From Candidatus Zhuqueibacterota bacterium (lineage in GTDB: Bacteria > Zhuqueibacterota > Zhuqueibacteria > Thermofontimicrobiales > Sulfurfontimicrobiaceae), in the NCBI GenBank assembly GCA_016927835.1, contig JAFGMA010000249.1, forward strand, positions 1 through 40,120: a stretch of DNA of 40,120 nucleotides. The letters run 5' to 3'. Each line of letters opens with the position of its first letter. Position 1 is the stretch's first letter. Below are positions 24,653-32,731 of this stretch, piece by piece. A program made the translations under genes and the position numbers. The notes below the pieces were generated by a model. It worked only from the letters and a program-made list of their open reading frames with translations, was not told where the DNA came from and searched no databases.

Positions 24653-24704
24653 AAAAAACCCCATAAATCTAAAGCTATCGACGCTTTGTTCTATGGGGTT
24701 TTTT
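24653..24704. terminator. strong bidirectional terminator
   Basis: AAAAAACCCCATA and TATGGGGTTTTTT form a 13-bp stem enclosing an inner AAAGC/GCTTT hairpin. A and T runs on the two sides serve both the mannosidase (plus) and the acyl-adenylate ligase (minus), which converge here. Confidence 0.9.
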
Positions 24705-24761
24705 CATCCTCTATTTCTTTCAGTCTCGAACGATTTGAGGCTCGAGACGCTTCAGACACAA

Positions 24762-26291
24762 TTATTTTTTCGTATAGACACCATTCATTTCCTGAATGAG
24801 CGAAGTGACCCCCCTGAAATCAACTTTGCCGCTGCCCATTTTGGGAATATCCGCCATCACGACAAAGCTTTTTGGCAATGAGATATTTGGCAATTCCTCA
24901 GCCATTTTTTTGAGTATGGTCTTCTCATCTACTTTTTCAGTAACCACAGCGATTATTTTTGCACCCTTTGCCGAATCTGGAACTTCGACGACACAACAGG
25001 TTACATTATCAGGCAAATGTTTTTCCAACACCAATTCTGTTCTGACGAGTGAGACCATTTCACCACCGATTTTGACAAAGCGTTTCAAGCGTCCGCGATG
25101 CCAGAGATATCCATCCTCATCGAGCATTCCCATGTCGCCCGTATCGTACCAGCCATCCCTTAAATGCAGCGATGTTTCTTCGATATCGTCAAAATAGCCT
25201 TTCATCACGGAATCGCCTTTCACCAGAATTTTGCCTTCTTCTCCTGTGGGAACTTCCTCACCGCTCTGGTGATCGACGATTTTGACATTTACGCTGGGCA
25301 ATATTTTGCCGATACTGCCAGGTTTATTCGCATCTGGCAAATTCGTTGACACCACTGGGCTGGTTTCGGTGGCGCCATAGCCTTCGAATAAATCCATATT
25401 GTGTTTTTTCCTGAAGCCCTCCCGCAGTGCCGCCGGCAATTTATCTGCCCCGGAAACGGCAATTCTGACTGTTTCAAAATCACCGGGCGCGGATTTTCGC
25501 AGATAACCCTGGAAAAAACTGGGTGTACCAACCATGAGGGTAATTTTAAAATCCCGTACGATATCGCAAATTGTTTTGTATTCCAGCGGATTGGCGTAGC
25601 TTATCATGGTGCAACCGGTGGTTATCGCCAGCCAGAAATTAACAGTCAAACCAAACACATGGAAAAATGGCAAATTAGCTAGGATGATGTCATCGGGAGT
25701 AATCTCGAGCATTTTATGAATATCGAGCAAATTTGTGCCGATGTTTCGATGCGTCAATTCAACAGCTTTTGGATCTTTCTCGCTGCCGCTGGTAAACAGA
25801 ATGACAACATCATCGTCCGGTTCCCCTTTGTGAATCCGATTCAGCAGCACCGGCGTGGGCAATTTCGATTTGACTGCCGCGCTGAGCTTGTCCTTAGTCG
25901 TGACTTGCTCAAGGATGTCTTCGATGAAGACCATGCCTTTGACAAGTCTACATCCGATTTTTTCAAGTAGTGCACGTGAGGTGACAATTGTTTTGAATCC
26001 GCACTTGCGCTGCGCATATTCAGCGTTTTCGGCTGCACCTGTGGAGTAGTTAATCATCACAGGGACTTTGCCGCACATGAGCGCACCTAATATTGACAAC
26101 GAGCACCCGGCGGATGTAGGAATCATAATGCCCAAAAATCCTTCCGGATATTTTTTGAATTTCTTCGCCAATATCAATGACGCTATCAGAGCCTTGCTAA
26201 AAGTCAATTCGCGATTTGTGGTTCTATCGTTAATAGCAATTTTGCTCCCGTTTTTTTTTGCCACCCTTACAAAGCGATGATGTAAAAGCAT
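24762..26291 (-). CDS. AMP-dependent acyl-CoA / acyl-ACP synthetase
   Basis: A 509-residue ANL-superfamily adenylating enzyme. The P-loop-like motif is ILFTSGSEKDPKAVELTH, with TSGSE-PK replacing the common TSGTTGxPK. Later motifs: YGATETSP (A5), GWYDTGDMG (A7), RLKRFVKIGGEMVSL (A8) and GSGKVDFR carrying the catalytic lysine region (A10). The P-loop and GGEMVS pattern resembles the synthetase half of Aas, which activates fatty acids to acyl-ACP, so fatty acid recycling is the best guess; the acyltransferase half is absent. I chose the ATG at 26291 because GGAGG lies 5 bases upstream; an in-frame ATG at 26303 has no site. Confidence 0.88.
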   Translation of the reverse strand: MLLHHRFVRVAKKNGSKIAINDRTTNRELTFSKALIASLILAKKFKKYPEGFLGIMIPTSAGCSLSILGALMCGKVPVMINYSTGAAENAEYAQRKCGFKTIVTSRALLEKIGCRLVKGMVFIEDILEQVTTKDKLSAAVKSKLPTPVLLNRIHKGEPDDDVVILFTSGSEKDPKAVELTHRNIGTNLLDIHKMLEITPDDIILANLPFFHVFGLTVNFWLAITTGCTMISYANPLEYKTICDIVRDFKITLMVGTPSFFQGYLRKSAPGDFETVRIAVSGADKLPAALREGFRKKHNMDLFEGYGATETSPVVSTNLPDANKPGSIGKILPSVNVKIVDHQSGEEVPTGEEGKILVKGDSVMKGYFDDIEETSLHLRDGWYDTGDMGMLDEDGYLWHRGRLKRFVKIGGEMVSLVRTELVLEKHLPDNVTCCVVEVPDSAKGAKIIAVVTEKVDEKTILKKMAEELPNISLPKSFVVMADIPKMGSGKVDFRGVTSLIQEMNGVYTKK

Positions 26292-26303
26292 CTCTCCCTC
26301 CAT

Positions 26304-26696
26304 CGAGTTATTTGAGTGAATGCAATTCTTCCCATGACTTCCAGTTGCGTTTTTAGATTAACTCCTTGAGCGATTTGAAGTGATTTTCCCATTAATAGTG
26401 AAAATGGTATTTCCTAGGTTTATTCAGCAAAACTCCCGTTTCAAACGTTGGCAAATCGGGTACCAGCTTCTGATTTGACGTGAGCTTTGAGAACGTTGAA
26501 TTCCCGATACGAGGATATTCAATCCCATGCGTTACGAAAAAGTTAAATATTAAATCAACACGATGCAAGTGATTTTTTTATTTTTATGCAAACATTCACA
26601 AGAATTTTTGCCAGGGAGCATTATGCGCCTCAAAGGATTTTAATTCGGGTGTATCTTGCATCCATTCATTTAAATCTTAAGAGAGGAAATATCGCC
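26304..26696. other. gene-free spacer between divergent genes
   Basis: It separates the ligase from the NifX-like cluster. A plus-strand frame at 26586-26930 runs into the NifX gene and lacks a ribosome binding site. No hairpin of note is seen. Confidence 0.4.
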
Positions 26697-26726
26697 TTAA
26701 CAAATTGTTTTATTTACTTATATATA
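26697..26726 (+). promoter_or_regulatory. possible promoter of the NifX/ORP-like cluster
   Basis: TTAACA, an 18-base spacer, TATATA, with a predicted leader of about 50 bases to the ATG at 26783. The wider region is very AT-rich, which weakens the call. Confidence 0.38.
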
Positions 26727-26782
26727 GCAATCCAAATGAATGGCATTGACTTTGCTTTAACCCGCAGAAAAAGGAGACAGTC

Positions 26783-27184
26783 ATGGCTCTGGCACTGGCA
26801 GTTTATGAAAATCGGATTGCGTCATTATTTGAATCCTCAAATCGTTTTATATTTTTCGATCAAACGCCATATACCCTGGCGCAATCCTATTCTGTTAATA
26901 TTCCGAATCAATCACCGACTGAACTCATAAAATTACTTAAAGCAAATAATTGTAGAACGCTGATTTGTGGTGCAATTAGCGGAAGCACGTTTATTATGGT
27001 GCAAAACGAAGGAATCGAGGTTATCCCCTGGATTACCGGAGAGTTGGAAAATGTTATCGCGGCTTATCAAAACGGAAATGGCTTTTCGCCGCACCTGATC
27101 ATGCCGGGTTGCAGAAAGGGCTTCCACCGCCGACAACATCGGTTTCGATGCGGCTCAGGAAAATGGCGAGGAATGAATAAATAA
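26783..27184 (+). CDS. NifX/NafY-family protein, first copy
   Basis: A 133-residue protein of the dinitrogenase iron-molybdenum cofactor-binding fold (NifX/NifB-C/ORP). Visible family features: an N-terminal beta strand with FESSNRFIFFD, the central RTLICGAISGSTFIMVQNEG, then GIEVIPWITGELENVIAAY and a MPGC motif before a basic Arg/Lys-rich tail. The CGAIS...VIPW...MPGC pattern is a recurring subgroup in anaerobic bacteria without nitrogenase. It probably binds a metal or metal-sulfur cluster. AGGAG is 6 bases before the ATG. It opens a run of related genes in the same direction. Confidence 0.78.
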   Translation: MALALAVYENRIASLFESSNRFIFFDQTPYTLAQSYSVNIPNQSPTELIKLLKANNCRTLICGAISGSTFIMVQNEGIEVIPWITGELENVIAAYQNGNGFSPHLIMPGCRKGFHRRQHRFRCGSGKWRGMNK

Positions 27185-27261
27185 TCTGATTTATCTTTTT
27201 GCAAATAAAAACGTTTTACAGCGGCATCAGTTACCTATTATTGAAAACAGGAGCGAAAACA

Positions 27262-27660
27262 ATGAAACTTTGTATAACTGCAACCGGAAAAAATCTGGAT
27301 GCGCAAGTTGATCCGCGTTTCGGACGCGCTGAATATTTTATCATCATCGATCCGGACACAATGGCGTTTGAAGCACTGGAAAACGCTAGCTTGAATGCCA
27401 TGCACGGTGCGGGAATTCAGGCTGCGCAATTAATGAGTACCAAAGGCGTCACCGCAGTGATAACCGGGCAAGTTGGACCCAACGCATTTCACACACTCAA
27501 AGCCGCAGGAATTGAAATGTTTCATACCAAAGCTTCCAGCGCAGCGGAAACCGTTGATGCTTATAAAAAAGGTCAACTCAAGCCGATCGCAGAAATGGGT
27601 GCTGCGCACGCAGGAATGGGGGGCAGAAAAGGAACCGCTGGCGGCAGGGGTATGAATTAG
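27262..27660 (+). CDS. NifX-family protein, second copy (ORP-like)
   Basis: A 132-residue protein with the NifX/ORP fold: MKLCITATGKNLDAQVDPRFGRA at the N-terminus in outline (DPRFGRA is the hallmark), FIIIDPDT, the loop NASLNAMHGAGIQAAQ, GVTAVITGQVGPNAF, AAGIEMF, then a Gly/Ala/Arg-rich tail MGGRKGTAGGRGMN. Family members hold FeMo-cofactor precursors or, in the ORP protein, a Mo-Cu sulfide cluster. The ATG at 27262 has AGGAG 7 bases upstream. The upstream neighbour ends 77 bases earlier. Confidence 0.9.
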   Translation: MKLCITATGKNLDAQVDPRFGRAEYFIIIDPDTMAFEALENASLNAMHGAGIQAAQLMSTKGVTAVITGQVGPNAFHTLKAAGIEMFHTKASSAAETVDAYKKGQLKPIAEMGAAHAGMGGRKGTAGGRGMN

Positions 27661-27727
27661 CGAATCTTGCATGCCAGTGAAATATGCATAAATGCACCTT
27701 AAATAACCGGGGAGTTAGCGCTTAATC

Positions 27728-28168
27728 ATGCTTACTATCAATGAGAAAAATTGTACCGGGTGTGAAAAATGCCTGGACGCCTGTCCCACAGGCGCGATTT
27801 ACATGGTCGATCACAAAGCACAAATTGATACGACTCTTTGCAACGCGTGCGAGGCATGCCTGCGCGTCTGCCCGAATGGTGCCATCGTCTTGACGCCTGC
27901 AGCCATGCAGCCTGCGCCGGTGCAAAATGACGCTCAAATTGACAGTCCCAAAATTCAGTCACCCTTGAAATCGGCTTTCATGGCGCTGGGAAGCACATTA
28001 GTCTCCCTGGGAGTTTCAAAGCTGGGCGACTTTCTCGCGTCACGACTGACAAAATCCAATCAGATCGCACCGGTCAATTCAGGAAAAGCTCAACGCGGAT
28101 TGGCAGGACGATCTGGCGCACGCGGCGGAGGACAACGGCATCGACGCGGAGGGCGAGGCAAGCGGTGA
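27728..28168 (+). CDS. 2x[4Fe-4S] ferredoxin with a basic C-terminal tail
   Basis: A 146-residue protein. Two cluster motifs lie in the first ~60 residues: CTGCEKCLDACP and CNACEACLRVCP, the dicluster ferredoxin pattern. After a Pro/Gln linker comes a hydrophobic helix (SAFMALGSTLVSLGVSKLGDFL) and a strongly basic Gly/Arg tail. The tail resembles that of the neighbouring NifX protein, so the proteins may share a partner or bind nucleic acid or membranes. GGGGAG is about 15 bases before the ATG, rather far. The likely role is electron supply to cluster proteins of this locus. Confidence 0.88.
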   Translation: MLTINEKNCTGCEKCLDACPTGAIYMVDHKAQIDTTLCNACEACLRVCPNGAIVLTPAAMQPAPVQNDAQIDSPKIQSPLKSAFMALGSTLVSLGVSKLGDFLASRLTKSNQIAPVNSGKAQRGLAGRSGARGGGQRHRRGGRGKR

Positions 28169-28309
28169 TTCGCCTGCATTTCGATTGAGACTGATTTTGG
28201 TGAAACCAGGCAAAGCGCAATTTCCGATGTGTTTATGGAAATGAAAATCCACGCATATTATCAATTTTAATTTCACGTTTTTAAAATCATTTTTGAGGAG
28301 GTGTTTAAC

Positions 28310-28549
28310 ATGCCAAGAGGTGATGGAACAGGTCCGACCGGACAGGGACCGGGCACCGGAAGAGGTGGCGGACGTGGTGCTGGCGGCGGACGCGGACGCA
28401 TGGGAGGCAGTAATCCGGGTTCAGGTCCGGGCGGGAATTGTGTTTGCCCGAGTTGCGGCACAATCGCCACCCATCAGGTCGGGATCCCCTGCTATTCGGT
28501 TTCATGTCCCAAATGTGGCACAGCAATGATCAAACAGAAGAATCCGTAA
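28310..28549 (+). CDS. Gly/Arg-rich small protein with zinc ribbon (DUF5320-type N-terminus)
   Basis: A 79-residue protein. The N-terminus MPRGDGTGPTGQGPGTGRGG is the hallmark of DUF5320-like proteins found beside NifX/ORP genes. A run of Gly/Arg follows, then two CxxC knuckles, CPSCGT and CPKCGT, with an extra Cys between, which look like a zinc ribbon or rubredoxin-like metal site. AGGAGG lies 8 bases before the ATG at 28310. Function is unknown. Its leader and N-terminus are copied in the gene at 28668. Confidence 0.75.
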   Translation: MPRGDGTGPTGQGPGTGRGGGRGAGGGRGRMGGSNPGSGPGGNCVCPSCGTIATHQVGIPCYSVSCPKCGTAMIKQKNP

Positions 28550-28569
28550 TCGATTCTTCAATCGGGGCA

Positions 28570-28605
28570 GTTGAATTGAGCCGAAAGCGGCTCAAAATAT
28601 TCAAC
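28570..28605 (+). other. stable intercistronic hairpin
   Basis: GTTGAATTGAGCCG, loop AAAG, CGGCTCA, bulge AAAT, ATTCAAC. It lies between the two DUF5320-type genes. No T run follows, so an mRNA processing or stabilising role is more likely than termination. Confidence 0.6.
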
Positions 28606-28667
28606 TACCAAAAATAGCACATCTGATTAGATGCAATTATTAAAATTATTTTAAGGAGGTGATTTTC

Positions 28668-29033
28668 ATGCCGCGTGGAGATAGAACAGGACCAGCCGGA
28701 ATGGGACCCATGACTGGCAGAGCAGCCGGATATTGTGCCGGTTATGCAGTTCCAGGATATGCCAATCCCATTCCCGGGCGAGGTGCCGGCTTCGGAGGTG
28801 GCGGCAGAGGCTTCGGCGGAGGCGGTCGTGGCTGGCGCAACATGTATTACGCAACCGGGCTTCCGGGATGGATGCGCTTTGCTACCAGCCCAACTGCACC
28901 GTATGCCCCGCAGGCTTATGCTCCTCAGATGACGGCAGAGCAAGAAATCGACTATTTGAAAAATCAAGCTGAATATTTTCAAAAAGGGCTTGAGGAAATC
29001 AAAAAGCGTATCGACGAGCTCGAAACCAAATAA
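28668..29033 (+). CDS. DUF5320 protein
   Basis: A 121-residue protein. It opens MPRGDRTGPAGMGPMTGRAA and continues GYCAG, the classic DUF5320 start, followed by a Gly-rich segment with GGGGRGFGGGGRG. A Pro/Ala/Tyr stretch and a C-terminal coiled coil (about residues 87-121, EQEIDYLKNQAEYFQKGLEE) follow. These proteins accompany NifX/ORP genes in anaerobes; their role is not established. AAGGAGG lies 8 bases before the ATG. A hairpin with the strength of a terminator follows the stop. Confidence 0.85.
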   Translation: MPRGDRTGPAGMGPMTGRAAGYCAGYAVPGYANPIPGRGAGFGGGGRGFGGGGRGWRNMYYATGLPGWMRFATSPTAPYAPQAYAPQMTAEQEIDYLKNQAEYFQKGLEEIKKRIDELETK

Positions 29034-29063
29034 TCCGGAATTCCGTCACAATTGACCGGACAG

Positions 29064-29130
29064 AATCCCGGGCATCCGAATGATTCGATCAATGCTACGC
29101 GCGAAAAAATCGGATGACCGGGATTCATTT
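29064..29130 (+). terminator. terminator-like hairpin after the DUF5320 gene
   Basis: AATCCCGGGCATCCGA (29064) and TCGGATGACCGGGATT (29110) pair at 15 of 16 positions, with a 30-base loop, followed by CATTTTAAT. It marks the likely end of the first transcription unit of the cluster. The spacer to 29423 is otherwise empty. Confidence 0.6.
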
Positions 29131-29423
29131 TAATGAGATGAATATTTTTTTCTGAATTAAAGAGCGCTGAATGGAAGAAATTGCTGCTTTCGCTGCCGTC
29201 GCATTCGTGAAAGTTATTGACACATAGAGACAATCTCTCACTCGCTTTTTTCATTTTTAAAAAAATTAGCAGTACTCATTTTGATTCACGATTCGTTGAT
29301 CCCTGCATTCGCATAGATATTAATTGAGGGCGTCGGGAACCATTTGGCTGCTCATGACTTTAAGTACCAATATTTGATTACGGGAGCTTGCAAACAATTA
29401 GCTACAATCATTTGATTTTTTAT

Positions 29424-30296
29424 ATGGATAATAAAACGAAAACGGAAGCGATTCACCTGACACTGGAATGCATTCCCTGCGCAATAAACAGCTTAATCAA
29501 GCTCTTCAAAAACGGATTCATAGAGCCGGACAAGCAGGAAGCTGCCATGCGCGTCCTGCTGAAATTTCTCAGCGAGATCGACTTCAGAAAATCTCCGCCG
29601 GAAGTTGCGGGAGACATGCATCGGCTCATCCGGAAAATCATCGACGATAACGATCCATACTTCCAAGTCAAGCAGGAGTTCAATACGCTCATGCTTAAAT
29701 TTTATCCGGAACTTAAGCGTCAGCTTGAAATGGCTCCTGATGACTATCAACTGGCGCTGCGGTTGGCAATCGCGGGAAATGTGATTGACTTCGGACCGAA
29801 CCACAACTTCAATATCGAAGAGACATTGAAAACTGCGCATGGCGTAAAGCTTGCCGTCGATCACTCGGCTGAACTTAAAGCTGCGGTGCGCAATGCCGAA
29901 CGCATGTTGTATATCGGCGATAATGCGGGTGAAATCGTCATGGACCGAATTCTTCTGGAAACCCTCAATCATCCGAACGTATATTTTGCTGTCCGCGGCG
30001 CCCCCACACTTAATGATGCCACGCTTGACGATGCAAAGCAAACGGGTATCGATAAAATCGCAACTATGCTTTCAACCGGAGATGATTCGCCCGGAGTTGT
30101 GCTCGATCGCGTATCCGAAGAATTCAGGCGCGTATTCGACACCGTCGATCTCATCATCGCCAAAGGGCAGGGCAATTACGAAGGATTATGCCATTACCAT
30201 AAAAATATCTATTTCTTGTTAATGGCAAAATGCGATCATGTAGCGCAGCATATTGGTGTTCGCAAAGGGGATTTCCTGCTCTTGAGAGGAAAATAA
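29424..30296 (+). CDS. DUF89 (ARMT1-like) metal-dependent phosphatase
   Basis: A 290-residue protein of the DUF89 damage-control phosphatase family, which hydrolyses harmful phosphometabolites. The start region has the conserved LECIPCAINS motif. The core has AGNVIDFGPN, LYIGDNAGEIVMDRILLE (metal-binding Asp and Asn), AVRGAPTLNDATLDDA, and IAKGQGNYEGL near the end, all family signatures. I chose ATG 29424 because it places LECIPC at the usual distance from the start; an upstream TTG at 29388 is also possible, and neither has a good ribosome binding site. In anaerobes the gene often sits with NifX-like genes; the substrate here is unknown. Confidence 0.9.
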   Translation: MDNKTKTEAIHLTLECIPCAINSLIKLFKNGFIEPDKQEAAMRVLLKFLSEIDFRKSPPEVAGDMHRLIRKIIDDNDPYFQVKQEFNTLMLKFYPELKRQLEMAPDDYQLALRLAIAGNVIDFGPNHNFNIEETLKTAHGVKLAVDHSAELKAAVRNAERMLYIGDNAGEIVMDRILLETLNHPNVYFAVRGAPTLNDATLDDAKQTGIDKIATMLSTGDDSPGVVLDRVSEEFRRVFDTVDLIIAKGQGNYEGLCHYHKNIYFLLMAKCDHVAQHIGVRKGDFLLLRGK

Positions 30297-30357
30297 GCGA
30301 TTGCGTTGCATATTGTAATTTTCAATCCAAAATAAATTGAACGAATCGGAGAGTTTC

Positions 30358-30555
30358 ATGCCTACGTACGACTACGTGTGCGAAAAATGCGGCTATCATT
30401 TTGAACAATTTCATGGAATTAATGCGGAAAAAGAAAAAATTTGTCCTGAATGCGGGAGCAAAGTCAGGCAGGTGATCGGTAACGGTGGGGGTATTATTTT
30501 CAAGGGCAAAGGCTTTTACACAACCGATTATGCGAATAAAAAAAGCATCTCATAA
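30358..30555 (+). CDS. FmdB-family zinc ribbon protein
   Basis: A 65-residue protein opening MPTYDYVCEKCGYHFE, with a second knuckle CPECGS. This is the CxxC...CxxC layout of the FmdB / putative regulatory zinc ribbon family. The end (GGGIIFKGKGFYTTDY) is also typical. GGAG is 8 bases before the ATG. The exact role is unknown, possibly regulation or a small chaperone-like metal site. Confidence 0.9.
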   Translation: MPTYDYVCEKCGYHFEQFHGINAEKEKICPECGSKVRQVIGNGGGIIFKGKGFYTTDYANKKSIS

Positions 30556-30610
30556 GTGTTTCACATATCCACACAAGCCCAAATGTCAATCTGAAAAAAT
30601 CGGGTAAACA

Positions 30611-31807
30611 ATGGAAAGCGCCTTAATCTGGTTCGGATTTTTTGTCTCTTTCGGATTGCTGCTGCTCGTTTCGCGATGGCGCCTGTGGTTTGGTCTGGTC
30701 GTGGCATCGTATGTTTTGGGATTATTCAGCCTATCGCCCGTTGATTTGTGGCAGCAAACACTGAAAACTATCAGCGATCCGGCGGTCTTGGCACTGGCGC
30801 TGGCGGTGGGATTGATTCCCATCATCGGCGGCGCAATGGAATTCAGCGGATTAATGGATGATTTGGTTTCAAACCTTAAATTGAAACGCAAATCATTCAT
30901 GGCGTTCACGTCAGCATTCATCGGGTTGCTCCCGATGCCCGGGGGCGCATTGCTTTCGGCGCCACTGCTCGATCGTGCCGGGGATGCGGTACCGCCTTCC
31001 ATAAAATCGGCGATTAATATCTGGTTTCGCCATGTCTTTTTGCTGATTTATCCGTTGGGTGCGCTGCTTGCTTCAAGCCGGATGGCAAATCTGAATTTAT
31101 ACTCTGCAGCCGTTTACCTGCTGCCCGGATTTGTTTTGATGCTGGTATTAGGCTATTGCCTCATTTTAAGATATGTTAAAGATCAAACGCCCGAAAAGCG
31201 CGCTCTCAATCGCCGGAAGTTGATTTTGCCAGTCATCATCATTCTTATCGCGCCGATTATTCATTTCGCGCTGATGATGCTTTTCGAGGAACTCATGCAG
31301 GAAATCCCGCTCCTCGTTGGCGTTAGTATCAGTCTCGGTCTGGCGCTCGCTGCCGGTCGCATCAATCGCCAGCAGTTTAAACTGATTGCTCAAAAAATGA
31401 AACCCTGGAACTTTGCACTGATCATTCTGGGGATGTTTTTATATTTGAATATCTTCAAGGCATCGGAAACATCGCGCGTCATTGCCGATGCTGCATTTTC
31501 AAAAGTATTTCTGGTGGTGGGTATCGGGGCGCTGTTGGGATTCGTTACCGGCAGGGTGCAGGTTCCGATATCTATCTTGCTGCCAATTTACTTCATCCAA
31601 TATAAAACGGACACGGTTTCGCCGTTTATATTTGCCGTCATGTTTTTCGCGGTTTACCAGGGGTATATCATTTCACCGGTTCATCCCTGCGTCACAGTGA
31701 CAGTTGAATATTTTAAAACAGAAATGAAAGATTTTTATAAATTACTGGCGATTCCGGGATTAATTGGGATCGCTCTGGCATGGCTGGTTGGATCGGTCTT
31801 CTTTTAG
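30611..31807 (+). CDS. DUF401 integral membrane permease-like protein
   Basis: A 398-residue inner-membrane protein with about ten hydrophobic helices. DUF401 features include FIGLLPMPGGALLSAPLLDR and IWFRHVFLLIYPLGALLA. The family belongs to the ion-transporter superfamily related to GntP/DctM permeases, but its substrate is unknown. Further helices end near GLIGIALAWLVGSVFF. The ribosome binding site is weak (GGG about 8 bases before). It lies 55 bases after the FmdB gene and 84 before the ATPase pair, so it may be part of the same unit. Confidence 0.88.
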   Translation: MESALIWFGFFVSFGLLLLVSRWRLWFGLVVASYVLGLFSLSPVDLWQQTLKTISDPAVLALALAVGLIPIIGGAMEFSGLMDDLVSNLKLKRKSFMAFTSAFIGLLPMPGGALLSAPLLDRAGDAVPPSIKSAINIWFRHVFLLIYPLGALLASSRMANLNLYSAAVYLLPGFVLMLVLGYCLILRYVKDQTPEKRALNRRKLILPVIIILIAPIIHFALMMLFEELMQEIPLLVGVSISLGLALAAGRINRQQFKLIAQKMKPWNFALIILGMFLYLNIFKASETSRVIADAAFSKVFLVVGIGALLGFVTGRVQVPISILLPIYFIQYKTDTVSPFIFAVMFFAVYQGYIISPVHPCVTVTVEYFKTEMKDFYKLLAIPGLIGIALAWLVGSVFF

Positions 31808-31891
31808 CGCCGCCATCGAGCAGCCGTCGACTACAGACCATTTGCCAACCGAGGAACACAGGAAGATCATTAAAACAAGGAGCAATTTTGT

Positions 31892-32731
31892 ATGATACTC
31901 AGCATTGCCAGCGGCAAAGGCGGCACTGGAAAAACGACAATCGCCGTTAACCTGGCGCTATCGCTGGAAAATAACGTGCAGTACCTCGACTGCGATGTGG
32001 AGGAGCCAAACGGTCACATTTTTATCAAACCGCAAATCCGGGAATCGAAATCATTCGCCGTGCCCATTCCGGAAGTTGATTTGCAAAAATGCACCTTCTG
32101 CGGCAAGTGTACTGAAATTTGTGAATTTCATGCGATTCTTGCCATCAAGGACAACGTGCTGGTATTCCCGGAGCTCTGCCATTCATGCGCCGGGTGCTGG
32201 CTGGTATGCCCTGAAGGAGCAATATCGACCGCTGAAAGACAAACAGGTGTCATCGAAACGGGCGCGGCAGATGGCATCGAATTCGTTCATGGCAAGTTGA
32301 ATCTGGGCGAAGCCATGTCACCACCGCTTATCAGGGAGGTGAAACGCCATAAGGAATCCTCGAAAATCAACATTATCGATGCGCCCCCGGGCACGTCCTG
32401 CCCGGTAATTGAAGCGATCAAAGGCAGCGATTTTGTGCTTCTGGTGACTGAACCTACCCCATTCGGATTGCACGATTTGAAGCTGGCGGTTGAAATGCTG
32501 AGGCTGCTGAAACTGCCATTCGGTGTGATTATCAACCGTGCGGATATTGGCGATGAAAGCGTGCAGGACTATTGCGACGCTGAAAGCATTCCCGTGCTCA
32601 TGCGAATCAACAACGACCGAAAAATTGCGGAAGCCTATTCGAGGGGCATCCCCATCGTTGAACGCTATCCTGAATTTTCAGCACGTTTCCGTGATTTGCA
32701 CCGTGAGATCGAAAGGAGGATCGGGCTATGA
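31892..32731 (+). CDS. MinD-like ATPase with inserted dicluster ferredoxin domain, first copy
   Basis: A 279-residue P-loop ATPase of the MinD/Mrp/NifH superfamily. The deviant Walker A is SGKGGTGKTT at residues 7-16. Between residues 67 and 107 it carries a ferredoxin insert: Cys67, 70, 73, 77 and Cys96, 99, 102, 106, enough for two [4Fe-4S] clusters. Switch II is IDAPPGTSCPV, and LVTEPTPFGLHDL follows. In Desulfovibrio, paralogous pairs of this type belong to the orange protein (ORP) complex. AAGGAG precedes the ATG by 9 bases. Its stop overlaps the next ATPase (ATGA), so the two are made together. It is probably a redox-coupled cluster carrier or assembly ATPase. Confidence 0.92.
   Translation: MILSIASGKGGTGKTTIAVNLALSLENNVQYLDCDVEEPNGHIFIKPQIRESKSFAVPIPEVDLQKCTFCGKCTEICEFHAILAIKDNVLVFPELCHSCAGCWLVCPEGAISTAERQTGVIETGAADGIEFVHGKLNLGEAMSPPLIREVKRHKESSKINIIDAPPGTSCPVIEAIKGSDFVLLVTEPTPFGLHDLKLAVEMLRLLKLPFGVIINRADIGDESVQDYCDAESIPVLMRINNDRKIAEAYSRGIPIVERYPEFSARFRDLHREIERRIGL

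Noticed and set aside
26586-26930. 114-codon plus-strand frame upstream of the first NifX gene
   Set aside because: It overlaps the NifX gene in another frame and lacks a start signal.
29493-30041. 182-codon minus-strand frame
   Set aside because: It is antisense to the DUF89 gene and shows no protein-like motifs.
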